Positions 1 through 6,683 of a stretch of DNA of 24,664 nt are shown here, one piece after another. Below the pieces are notes generated by a model, which was not told the DNA's origin, made no database searches, and worked only from the letters and a program-made list of their open reading frames with translations. The DNA comes from a virus. The position numbers and the translations under genes are program-made. The stretch covers positions 1-24,664 of the IMG/VR virus record IMGVR_UViG_3300017750_000110. One strand, 5' to 3'. Each line of letters begins with the position of its first letter. Within the stretch, counting starts at the first letter, position 1.

Positions 1-1
1 A

Positions 2-244
2 AGAAAAACTCCTACAAGTTTCAAATCCTATGAGGATCTGGAACGTCGCTTGAATCAAGTCCTACGAGTTCAACAACGTCGTGTTGTTGCTGATGAGTCT
101 TATGAAGATGAATCAGAAGGTCGCGGTAGTATTACTGCTGACTTTAATTCTTCTGACATCATCCCATCTGCTCCCGTTGTGGAGTCAAAGAATGAGGATG
201 AAGATGATGCCCTGAGTTACTTTCAGAAACTCGCTGAGGCATAA
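2..244 (+). CDS. C-terminal end of a phage DNA-binding protein, probably gp32 (partial)
   Basis: The open frame runs in from the left edge of the window, so only the last 80 residues are visible. Any start inside the window (such as the TTG at 50) would be internal. The segment begins with a basic, probably helical stretch (FKSYEDLERRLNQVLRVQQRR). It continues through a Ser/Asp/Glu-rich, probably disordered linker and ends in an acidic run followed by ALSYFQKLAEA. A basic region, an acidic flexible tail and a short conserved terminal peptide is the layout of T4-type gp32 single-strand DNA-binding proteins, whose acidic tail recruits replication partners. I infer gp32 from this and from memory of cyanophage gp32 tails; the OB-fold core lies outside the window. 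Its TAA directly abuts the stop codon of the convergent gp53 gene. Confidence 0.45.
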   Translation, partial: RKTPTSFKSYEDLERRLNQVLRVQQRRVVADESYEDESEGRGSITADFNSSDIIPSAPVVESKNEDEDDALSYFQKLAEA

Positions 245-904
245 TTAACCGATGTTGATATTGCTAGCTTTCTTTAATTTATCGTTGATATATTGAGAAG
301 ATTGAGAGTAAGTCATTACTCTCTCGATGTCATCTAATACTATACCCAAGAAGGCAGGTCTCAAAATGTAGATCTGCCTTCTTTCATTTTGTAGTTTTGT
401 CTCAAATTGCTCATTTGTAATGCCATCTGTAATTCCTGATGCAATAACTTCTTTCCCCATTGCCACATCTCTGTAAGTAACAGTGAAGTCCTCATCAACT
501 TGCAATCCTGCTGGAATAATTATATTGTCTGCTTGATCTCTAACTTCTTCTGTTTCATAGTGATGAATACTACTATATGCAGAGATACTGCCATACTTAT
601 CAATCAAATGATTCTTAAATGAAACATTTGTGAGTGGCCATTCTTCTCTCACGTTGATAATATTATTAATGTATAATATTACCCAATCTAGATCCGCATC
701 TTTATAAAACTTCTGCGCTACGTTGTCTGGTCTTTCATCACCTTTAATTGTATAGCGTGTGAAAGCAGTGAAGTTCTGAAAGAAATCTTCTCTTACTTTT
801 GCTCTCTTAAAAATATTTTTTACTTCAATGTAATCAGAACTAGAAACTTTTTCATCTAGTCTTGAAACGTAATTGAAGTTGGGTAGTTGTCTGAAATAAC
901 CCAT
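245..904 (-). CDS. 53: Baseplate wedge protein gp53
   Basis: This 219-aa protein matches T4 gp53, a wedge component that helps join wedges around the baseplate hub. The family signature is visible: an N-terminal FRQLPNFNYVSRL segment, KNIFKRAKVRED near residues 29-40, and GDERPDNVAQKFYKDADLDW followed by WPL at about 55-91. That last stretch resembles a LysM-like fold (ordered, 'persistent-use' segment with the phage-type WPL ending). The length is close to the T4 protein. The ATG at 904-902 overlaps the gp48 stop as TAATG, so the two genes are probably translationally coupled. It is the last gene of the minus-strand operon and ends directly against the upstream plus-strand gene, leaving no room for an intergenic terminator. 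Confidence 0.9.
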   Translation of the reverse strand: MGYFRQLPNFNYVSRLDEKVSSSDYIEVKNIFKRAKVREDFFQNFTAFTRYTIKGDERPDNVAQKFYKDADLDWVILYINNIINVREEWPLTNVSFKNHLIDKYGSISAYSSIHHYETEEVRDQADNIIIPAGLQVDEDFTVTYRDVAMGKEVIASGITDGITNEQFETKLQNERRQIYILRPAFLGIVLDDIERVMTYSQSSQYINDKLKKASNINIG

Positions 905-2223
905 TAGAATCCTGTGCCCTCAGCGCCCTCGTCGTTCTCATAATCTACATCGTATATAGGTTCCATCTCACTGAACGAAAATTGTAAATTGTATGCCACA
1001 GGAGAACCATCTTCATATGTCATGTATGCACCATCAGGTGTGAAGTTTACACCAAGACCAGTGAGCGCACACGGTTTGATCTTATTCAAGAATGGATGAT
1101 TTTGACCCCTGTGTATAAAATTAATAAGGAATACATTTGGTGTATATAAGAAGAGAGCACCACCTTTTACCTTAGGTGCCATTGCCTTCTTAAACATTCT
1201 AATAATCTGCTTACAACTCTGTGCTTCTGCTTTGTCTCTGGGAGTCATCTTGTAGTCAAAACTGAACGTTCGTAACGAAGGACCTTTGAACAAAAGTTCC
1301 ATGTTACTATTCAGAACTGCACCTGTTGTTCTGGTGAGAAGGTTACCACCACCAACAATATCCTGAGTAATTTTTGCTCTGAGTGCTTTCTTTGCTTCAC
1401 TTGCGTTGGCATTTGCGGCACCGCGTGCATTATTAAGAGCATTACCTATATCACCTTGAATAGCATTTGAAACTACGTCCTGAGCAGCTGCTTGGAATGC
1501 ATTTATATTGTCGTCTGAGAAATTCACATTATTCTGTGAAGAAATATTCAGTGGCATGGGTAGGATGACTGATCCCACTGGACTTTGATTTTTCAATCTC
1601 CCGGATGGTCTTCCACCACCACCTGTTTCAATTATAGCTGCTAATGCACCCTCTCCTCCGGGGACATATTCAACGATACTAAACTGAACGAAGTCGTAGT
1701 TACCATCAATTTGATTTGCTGGATACCTTACTGTTGACCCGTCAAGATCTTGAACCTCAGCTGGTTTTTGTACTACTGGTGCTGCTGGTGATGGTGCAGC
1801 AGTATCACTTTCCTGATCACTACCAGTTGGTGGTGCTGGTGTCGTATCAATGTCTGGTTCTGCTGGTGTCGTTACACCTTTAATGTCGAGTTTATCTCCA
1901 TATCCCATGTCTCTCAGATTTAATTTCTGAGTAGTTGATGCGTTGTTGTTGAGTATTGCTTTATTTTCGTTTTCTACTGCACCTTTTACTTTTGATTGCA
2001 AATCTTTATTTAAATTTCTACTTCTGCTTCCTGAAAGACCAAGTAATTCTTTTTGTGCTGTTGAATTTCCACCAGAAAAATTTATATTACCACCAGAAGC
2101 AGAGTCTCCGGATCCAATTATTCTACCTTTACTGTCCTTTACCGTATAGGCACCATTTTCCAACTCCGTCTCAACAGTTACTGATTTCCCATTGATATTT
2201 AACTTGGAACTTTTCTTTGCCAC
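904..2223 (-). CDS. 48: Baseplate tail-tube cap protein gp48
   Basis: This 439-aa protein is assigned to gp48, which with gp54 caps the central baseplate and seeds tail-tube assembly. The C-terminal part (about 300-425) carries the conserved tube-fold signature: RTFSFDYKMTPRDKAEAQ, KQIIRMFKKAMAPKVKGG and YTPNVFLINF. The N-terminal 170 residues are Ser/Gly/Asn- and Pro/Ala-rich, look disordered, and make the protein longer than T4 gp48 (364 aa). The middle (about 165-225) has a beta-rich stretch ending in a Gly run and SVILPMPLNIS. The start is GTG (2223-2221): an in-frame TAA lies 18 bases upstream and no earlier ATG is available. A GATAAATA octamer at 2246-2239 could supply its own late transcript. 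Confidence 0.85.
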   Translation of the reverse strand: MAKKSSKLNINGKSVTVETELENGAYTVKDSKGRIIGSGDSASGGNINFSGGNSTAQKELLGLSGSRSRNLNKDLQSKVKGAVENENKAILNNNASTTQKLNLRDMGYGDKLDIKGVTTPAEPDIDTTPAPPTGSDQESDTAAPSPAAPVVQKPAEVQDLDGSTVRYPANQIDGNYDFVQFSIVEYVPGGEGALAAIIETGGGGRPSGRLKNQSPVGSVILPMPLNISSQNNVNFSDDNINAFQAAAQDVVSNAIQGDIGNALNNARGAANANASEAKKALRAKITQDIVGGGNLLTRTTGAVLNSNMELLFKGPSLRTFSFDYKMTPRDKAEAQSCKQIIRMFKKAMAPKVKGGALFLYTPNVFLINFIHRGQNHPFLNKIKPCALTGLGVNFTPDGAYMTYEDGSPVAYNLQFSFSEMEPIYDVDYENDEGAEGTGF

Positions 2224-2238
2224 AACAATCTTTTTAGT

Positions 2239-2246
2239 TATTTATC
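2239..2246 (-). promoter_or_regulatory. Late-promoter-like octamer GATAAATA upstream of gp48
   Basis: Read on the minus strand the sequence is GATAAATA, seven of eight bases matching the T4 late consensus TATAAATA. It ends 15 bases before the GTG of gp48, and its TAA is the stop codon of the 115-aa gene. T4-type late promoters need only this -10-like element with the gp55/gp33/clamp machinery, so no -35 is expected. Position and match support it; function is inferred. Confidence 0.45.
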
Positions 2247-2589
2247 CACTGACGCGGAGTTTCTTATATGGTATGGCTCGAAGAGTTGCGAACTCTTCTG
2301 CGTTCACTCTATACATGGGTCCAATAATTTCTGGAAACGTATAATTTCTCACCATGTTCCAGTGATAATTAAATCCTTTGAATCCCCAACTTGTGATATC
2401 AACTACCTGTACCAAGGGATGTTCGTCATATAATAATGCTGGTGTTTTTGCTTGATATATGAAAGTATAGTATGCTCCTATGCTATCAGGTGCATATTCA
2501 GTATCATTCAGAGTTTCCATAATATCCATCATCAAATCATCTGGACTTTTCATTCCACTCTTGTCCAAGATTTTAGATAGGCGGTTCAT
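2242..2589 (-). CDS. Conserved cyanophage virion-region protein, function unknown
   Basis: This is a 115-aa protein I cannot assign to a T4 gene. The N-terminus looks helical (MNRLSKILDKSGMKSPDDLM). The rest is aromatic and probably beta-rich: YYTFIYQAKTPALLYDEHPL, DITSWGFKGFNYHWNMVR and IPYKKLRVSG. The Tyr/Trp-rich segments and lack of charge clusters suit a small structural protein. The ATG overlaps the gp4 stop as ATGA (2589-2586) and gp48 starts 18 bases after its end, so it is embedded in a head-completion/baseplate operon. I believe similar short proteins occur beside gp4 in other cyanomyoviruses, but that is memory rather than a search. An assembly or tail-connector role is inference. 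Confidence 0.7.
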   Translation of the reverse strand: MNRLSKILDKSGMKSPDDLMMDIMETLNDTEYAPDSIGAYYTFIYQAKTPALLYDEHPLVQVVDITSWGFKGFNYHWNMVRNYTFPEIIGPMYRVNAEEFATLRAIPYKKLRVSG

Positions 2590-3011
2590 AAACCTAGTTC
2601 TTTTTCGGTGATGATTTTGAATTCATACTTACGATCATCGCAAAATTCTTGTGCTGCTTTCCACTTTGCTTCATTGACAGCATATGTTTTCATCTCACTG
2701 AGATATCTTTTCGACTTCTTTTTGGGCGGTACAGTCTGTTTAAGCGGTTTAACTTCGATAACGTACCTCTTAATCCCTCCGTTTCTGGTTCTTGTTCTGA
2801 CATAGAAGTCGGGAAAATAGCGGTGAATCCTACGATCAACAGGACTAATGTACGGGATTGCAATTTCTTCACTTCCCCATTCAAGTATATTATTGTTCTT
2901 ATCACACCAGTTCATGAACTTTAATTCCCAGAGAGATCGATAAATAATCTTAGTGGGGTCACCTTTATATTTCAAGTAGTTGCTTGGTCTAAATTTGCCC
3001 TTATAGCTCAT
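2586..3011 (-). CDS. 4: Head completion protein gp4 (PD-(D/E)xK nuclease-like fold)
   Basis: This 141-aa protein matches T4 gp4 (also called gp50; 150 aa), needed to finish DNA-filled heads before tail joining. Diagnostic segments are YRSLWELKFMNWCDKN, ILEWGSEEIAIPYISPVDRR and HRYFPDFYV followed by YVIEVKP. The last two form a nuclease-type motif: P67-D68 then E86-V-K88, with E29 upstream as in TnsA/Holliday-junction-resolvase-like folds. The C-terminal half is Lys-rich (KPLKQTVPPKKKSKR), consistent with DNA contact. It is the first gene of the minus-strand operon, starting at the edge of a 29-bp divergent gap. In T4, genes 4 and 53 are adjacent; here two genes separate them. Confidence 0.87.
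   Translation of the reverse strand: MSYKGKFRPSNYLKYKGDPTKIIYRSLWELKFMNWCDKNNNILEWGSEEIAIPYISPVDRRIHRYFPDFYVRTRTRNGGIKRYVIEVKPLKQTVPPKKKSKRYLSEMKTYAVNEAKWKAAQEFCDDRKYEFKIITEKELGL
2939..2946 (+). promoter_or_regulatory. Late-promoter-like octamer GATAAATA, plus strand
   Basis: GATAAATA lies on the plus strand inside the antisense gp4 gene, about 95 bases before the ATG of the tube-fold gene at 3041. It matches seven of eight positions of TATAAATA. If active, it gives a leader of roughly 80 bases running antisense to the start of gp4. Confidence 0.35.
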
Positions 3012-3033
3012 ACATAGTATAGTAGGACTAAGG

Positions 3034-3040
3034 TATTTAG
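3034..3040 (-). promoter_or_regulatory. Late-promoter-like CTAAATA for the gp4-115aa-gp48-gp53 operon
   Basis: Read on the minus strand the divergent gap starts with CTAAATA, ending 22 bases before the gp4 ATG. The same heptamer precedes gp26 (3697) and the tail-fibre gene (17115), which makes it the best candidate late -10 element for the minus-strand operon. No Shine-Dalgarno sequence is visible between it and the ATG. Confidence 0.4.
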
Positions 3041-3700
3041 ATGTCAGGTGCAGTTCCGTTTAGAAATCTAAGCACAAGCGACTTCCTTAAACGTTTTGGT
3101 CACCTGGCGCAGACCAGTCAGTTTCGTGCTGTGTTGCAGGTGGGAACTCTACCATTTACTAAGGATTTTAATCCTCAGGGTGGTAGATTCTATGATGATC
3201 TTAGTTTCTTGTGCAATTCTACAACTCTCCCCGGTTCTAGTTTCTCAACTACTGAGAACTTACAGGATTACTATGGCATCAATCAAAAGTTTGCATATCG
3301 TAGAGACTTTGATGATCTAACTTTGGATTTTTATGTTGATGCGAAGTATCAAACTTTAAAATTCTTTGAGCAATGGATGGATTATATTTCTAGCACAGGT
3401 GATTCATATACTGTCCAAACAAATGCCGGTCCAGAGTCTGAGGCTGCATTTTATAGGTTTAGATATCCAAAAGAACTATTAGGATATAAGTGTAGGATTG
3501 ATCTACACAAGTTTGATAAAGACTATGATAGAACTAAAAATGATATGCTTTATACATTCGTTAATGCATTCCCAATCAGCATCAGTTCTATTCCAGTATC
3601 TTATGATGGAAGTGACTTACTAAAATGTAGTGTTGCCTTTACGTTCGATAGATACTTTGCAAATACTTCAACTAACATCATTCAGAGAAACGCCCTCTAA
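3041..3700 (+). CDS. Tail-tube-fold protein, likely baseplate tube initiator (gp54/gp19-like)
   Basis: This 219-aa protein looks like the T4 gp19/gp54 tube-fold superfamily, whose members stack as tube or tube-initiating rings. Supporting segments are FLCNSTTLPGSSFSTTE near residue 57, an aromatic YYGINQKFAYRRDFDD, the strand-rich LTLDFYVDAKYQTLKFFEQW around 92-112 (typical of gp19: two strands, then a helix with FFE.W), and a C-terminal strand LKCSVAFTFDRYF. It lies between gp48 on one side and gp26 on the other, which favours a gp54-type initiator over the major tube protein, normally encoded beside the sheath gene. It is shorter than T4 gp54 (320 aa), so the exact assignment is open. Confidence 0.65.
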   Translation: MSGAVPFRNLSTSDFLKRFGHLAQTSQFRAVLQVGTLPFTKDFNPQGGRFYDDLSFLCNSTTLPGSSFSTTENLQDYYGINQKFAYRRDFDDLTLDFYVDAKYQTLKFFEQWMDYISSTGDSYTVQTNAGPESEAAFYRFRYPKELLGYKCRIDLHKFDKDYDRTKNDMLYTFVNAFPISISSIPVSYDGSDLLKCSVAFTFDRYFANTSTNIIQRNAL

Positions 3701-3703
3701 ATA
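3697..3703 (+). promoter_or_regulatory. Late-promoter-like CTAAATA upstream of gp26
   Basis: CTAAATA overlaps the TAA stop (3698-3700) of the tube-fold gene and ends 25 bases before the gp26 ATG. It is identical to the elements at 3040-3034 (minus strand) and 17115-17121. Confidence 0.35.
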
Positions 3704-3728
3704 ATCACACTGAATTGTATAAGACATT

Positions 3729-4448
3729 ATGCCATTACCAAAGATTGCGACACCATATTATGATCTTGAACTACCCTCTTCTGGGGACAGCATTGAATAT
3801 AGACCTTTCCTTGTAAAAGAAGAAAAACTTCTAGTCTTGGCTATGGAGAGTCAAGATCAAAAACAGATTACCAAAGCAATCAAAGAAGTTATTAGGTCAT
3901 GTATTCGCGGAGATATTAAAGTAGAATCTCTGCCTACATTTGATATTGAATACCTCTTTCTTAACATTCGTGGTAAGTCTGTTGGTGAAGAGATTGAACT
4001 CAAAATTATTGCACCAGACGATGGTGTGACAGAGATTGATGTTACCATTAACATCGACGATATCAAAGTCATTAAAGATGACGACCATAATAGAGATGTA
4101 GATCTTGGTGGTGGACTCGCATTGAGATTAAAATATCCTTCCCTCGAAGAGTTTATTACAGACAACTTTGACTTTGATGAGAATTCTTCTAATGTTGAGA
4201 AAACATTTGATCTGATTGGTTCTTGTATTGAAACCATTTACAATGAAGAGGAGGCATGGCCTGCTGCTGATTGTAGCAAGAAAGAGATCAAAGAATTTGT
4301 TGATCAACTGAATACCAAACAGTTTCAGGACATTGAGAAGTTTTTCTCTACCATGCCTAAGTTATCACACACTGTTAAGGTAAAGAATCCTAAGACTAAG
4401 AAGTCTAGTGAAGTTTTATTGGAGGGATTATCTAGTTTTTTCGCGTAG
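3729..4448 (+). CDS. 26: Baseplate hub assembly protein gp26
   Basis: This 239-aa protein matches the T4 gp26 family (208 aa in T4), required for hub formation. It opens with MPLPKIATPYYDLELPSSG, then a segment typical of the family (IEYRPFLVKEEKLLVLAMES, residues about 22-41). An acidic beta-rich middle (about 90-135) and a helical C-terminal half follow, with FDLIGSCIETIYNEEEAWPA at about 160-180. It is followed after 11 bases by gp51, reproducing the T4 order 26-51-27. No strong Shine-Dalgarno sequence precedes the ATG; a CTAAATA late-promoter-like element lies just upstream. Confidence 0.85.
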   Translation: MPLPKIATPYYDLELPSSGDSIEYRPFLVKEEKLLVLAMESQDQKQITKAIKEVIRSCIRGDIKVESLPTFDIEYLFLNIRGKSVGEEIELKIIAPDDGVTEIDVTINIDDIKVIKDDDHNRDVDLGGGLALRLKYPSLEEFITDNFDFDENSSNVEKTFDLIGSCIETIYNEEEAWPAADCSKKEIKEFVDQLNTKQFQDIEKFFSTMPKLSHTVKVKNPKTKKSSEVLLEGLSSFFA

Positions 4449-4459
4449 CCCTTTCCCAC

Positions 4460-4630
4460 ATGAATTTGGAGGCATATTTTAGAATCAATTTTGCCCTCAT
4501 GCAGCATCATAAATATAGCTTGACAGAGATTGAAAATATGATGCCCTGGGAACGGGATGTATACGTTGAACTTTTAAAACAGCATGTTGAAGAACAAAAG
4601 TTAGAGCAAGAGAAACAACGTAATGCTTAG
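4460..4630 (+). CDS. 51: Baseplate hub assembly catalyst gp51 (56 aa)
   Basis: A 56-codon frame starts MNLEAYFRINFALMQHHKYS and continues LTEIENMMPWERDVYVELL before a Lys/Glu/Gln-rich tail. The MMPWERDVYV core, with a helix and Lys/Glu-rich end, is typical of the short phage hub or tail-assembly chaperones of this position (T4 gp51 and similar small proteins). Its location exactly between gp26 and the hub/tape-measure genes supports gp51, which acts catalytically in hub assembly in T4. The stop (4628-4630) overlaps the ATG of the next gene by eight bases in another frame, indicating coupling. It is short enough to be missed by common ORF length cut-offs. A CATAAATA octamer lies inside it. Confidence 0.78.
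   Translation: MNLEAYFRINFALMQHHKYSLTEIENMMPWERDVYVELLKQHVEEQKLEQEKQRNA
4508..4515 (+). promoter_or_regulatory. Possible internal late promoter CATAAATA
   Basis: CATAAATA matches seven of eight bases of the T4 late consensus and lies 107 bases before the ATG of the 686-aa gene, inside gp51. Chance occurrence in AT-rich DNA is a real alternative. Confidence 0.25.
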
Positions 4631-6683
4631 TCTACCACCATCAGGAGGAACTGGTAATAAGATTGTCCCCGCCAAACTATTTGGCGAGGATAGATATGAC
4701 AAAATTTACCAGGAACTCGTCTCTGACGGTAGGATAGAAGGTGAGAACCTGACACCAGATGAAAGAAAGGAAGGTGTAAAAGCATACAGAAGAAGTAAGA
4801 TAGATTTTGAGAAGTTTGTAAATAGAGTTAATACAATTAAAGCAGAAGTTTCTGCGTCAAAACCAGCAACACCACTCACTCCAAAATTAGCATTAGCACC
4901 TGCTGCTCCACCTGCTCCTGAGGCACCACCATCTCCCGATGTGGTTGAGGATGAAGACATTGATGGAATAGATCAGAAATTGGATGATCTTCTCGATGAG
5001 ATTCGCACTCAAACTGAGATTGAAGAGAAGCAAGGGGAGAGAGAACGAAAGGACAAGGAAAAAGAAAAGAGAAGTAAGAAAGAAAATAAACTTGAATCGG
5101 CAAAGAAATTCTTACTGAAACCAATTACAAAGGCATTGGCACCTGTCAATAATCTTTTCAATAAGATTCTTAGTGGACTGTTCAAGATCCTTGCTGCAAA
5201 AGCACTGATTAAACTGATTGACTGGTTTACAGATCCAGAAAACAAAGAGAAGATCGATTCAATCGGTAGGTTTATTAAGGATTTCTGGCCTGCTATTGTT
5301 GCTGGATTTCTCTTATTTGGAACGGGTCTTGGTGGTTTAGCGAAACTTCTTATTGGAACTGGTGCTAGACTAATTGGATCACTATTAAAACTTGCTATCG
5401 GTCTAGGAAAAATTACTGCAAAACTAGCAGCGAAAGCAGCAAAGGGTGCTCTTAGACTTGGTAAAGGTGCTCTTGGTTTAGTGAAAGCTAATCCATTAGC
5501 AGCGACTGCTATTCTTGGAACTGTCGCAGCTGGTGCTGCGCTTTATGGTGCAGGAAAAATGTTAGGAAAGGATAAGGTAGTAGAAACTGAAACTCAAAGA
5601 CAAGATGCTACTCGTAAGGGATTGAATGCAGCACCTAGCACTAAGGATTTGAGTGCTGGTGATACAGAAGCAATGGTCCAGGGCACTAGATTAAGAGATG
5701 CAGGTGGACCTGGATCATTAAATGATATGCCAAATATGTTTACCAACCCACTTGGAATTAGTGGTGGTGGCATGGCACAAGGAACTGATGTTGTTCCTGC
5801 TATGTTGACACCGGGTGAATTTATTATGAGTAAAGGTGCAGTGCAGAAGTATGGAACTGATACTCTTGAATCAATGAACGCTGCTGGCGGTGGCACAAAC
5901 AAACCTAAGCAGTTGGGTGGCACAACATACGCTGCTGGTGGTGGTAAGATAGATGTAAAGGGAACTGGAAACTCTGTCGAAGGAACGTTGAAAATGACAG
6001 ATGCCAGTGGTAAGCAAGTCGGTAAGACTTATGGTGTCATTAGTGGCACCTATGCTGGCATGAACATACCACAGAATGCCAGATCTACCACCCCACAAGC
6101 TCCTATTCCTGATGGTAGTTATAAATTAGTTGGATTTGAGAAGCATGGTCCTTATCCTGGACTGGCTGGTATTGGTGATTGGAGTACATATATTGCAAAC
6201 GGTAGTGGATCTATTGGTAGTCGTAGTGGATTAATGTTGCATAGTGATATTGGAAGTAACGGAACTCTTGGTTGTATTGGTGTTGAACTTGGTGGTAAGG
6301 CAGGAACAAAGGCAGAACAGGAGTTCTTAAAAACATACGAAGCAATCAATCCACAGTCTATTAAGATTGCATTAGGTGGGGGTGGTGGTGATGCTTCTGA
6401 GATTGCATCTGTTGATAGAACTGCATCAGCTGATAACTCATCTAAGTTAGCAGCACTACAACCAGCACAATCAGGATCTCCTAGGGTATCCCCTGGTGCT
6501 ATCACTCCCCCATCCACAGGGGGTGGTAAAGTAGCACCAGGATCTCAGAGTATCGTTCCCATTCCTACTGGTGGTGGTGCTAAGAAAGGTGCCAGATCAG
6601 ATGTACCAACTCTTGGTAGCGTTGATCCATTGAACATTGCTCATCTTGTGATGCGATCGATGTATAATCTGGGTAGTGCATGA
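4623..6683 (+). CDS. Tape-measure/hub-like virion protein with L,D-transpeptidase-like domain
   Basis: This 686-aa modular protein starts with a helical N-terminus and a Pro/Ala linker (about 78-105). A very charged coil follows (about 112-158, rich in Glu, Lys and Arg), then an amphipathic block with ALAPVNNLFNKILSGLFKIL (171-190), and long hydrophobic Gly/Ala/Leu-rich segments (about 224-316) like membrane-active parts of tape measures. Residues 387-424 carry the tape-measure-associated motif GTDVVPAMLTPGEFIMSKGA and MNAAGGGTN. Around 497-560 is a YkuD-like pattern: IPDGSYKLVG, then LMLHSDIGSNGTLGCIGV with H540 and C551 as likely catalytic residues. The end is Gly/Pro-rich with SIVPIP. I infer a structural role at the hub or tail interior and peptidoglycan cleavage or binding at entry. 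It occupies the place of T4 28/29 and is paralogous to the next gene. Confidence 0.65.
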   Translation: MLSLPPSGGTGNKIVPAKLFGEDRYDKIYQELVSDGRIEGENLTPDERKEGVKAYRRSKIDFEKFVNRVNTIKAEVSASKPATPLTPKLALAPAAPPAPEAPPSPDVVEDEDIDGIDQKLDDLLDEIRTQTEIEEKQGERERKDKEKEKRSKKENKLESAKKFLLKPITKALAPVNNLFNKILSGLFKILAAKALIKLIDWFTDPENKEKIDSIGRFIKDFWPAIVAGFLLFGTGLGGLAKLLIGTGARLIGSLLKLAIGLGKITAKLAAKAAKGALRLGKGALGLVKANPLAATAILGTVAAGAALYGAGKMLGKDKVVETETQRQDATRKGLNAAPSTKDLSAGDTEAMVQGTRLRDAGGPGSLNDMPNMFTNPLGISGGGMAQGTDVVPAMLTPGEFIMSKGAVQKYGTDTLESMNAAGGGTNKPKQLGGTTYAAGGGKIDVKGTGNSVEGTLKMTDASGKQVGKTYGVISGTYAGMNIPQNARSTTPQAPIPDGSYKLVGFEKHGPYPGLAGIGDWSTYIANGSGSIGSRSGLMLHSDIGSNGTLGCIGVELGGKAGTKAEQEFLKTYEAINPQSIKIALGGGGGDASEIASVDRTASADNSSKLAALQPAQSGSPRVSPGAITPPSTGGGKVAPGSQSIVPIPTGGGAKKGARSDVPTLGSVDPLNIAHLVMRSMYNLGSA

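Noticed and set aside
1943-2195. Plus-strand frames antisense to the gp48 N-terminal region
   Set aside because: They are low-complexity Leu/Phe/Ser-rich shadows of the Ser/Gly/Asn-rich gp48 start, with no start signal or domain.
5594-6517. Antisense frames across the Gly-rich part of the 686-aa gene
   Set aside because: They are shadow frames rich in Pro and Ser from reverse Gly codons, without start signals.
4623-6683. Calling the 686-aa protein simply gp29 (the T4 tape measure)
   Set aside because: Its place suits gp28/gp29, but the catalytic-looking domain and Gly-rich end are not T4 gp29 features, and the next gene has equal claim; a firm symbol would be unjustified.
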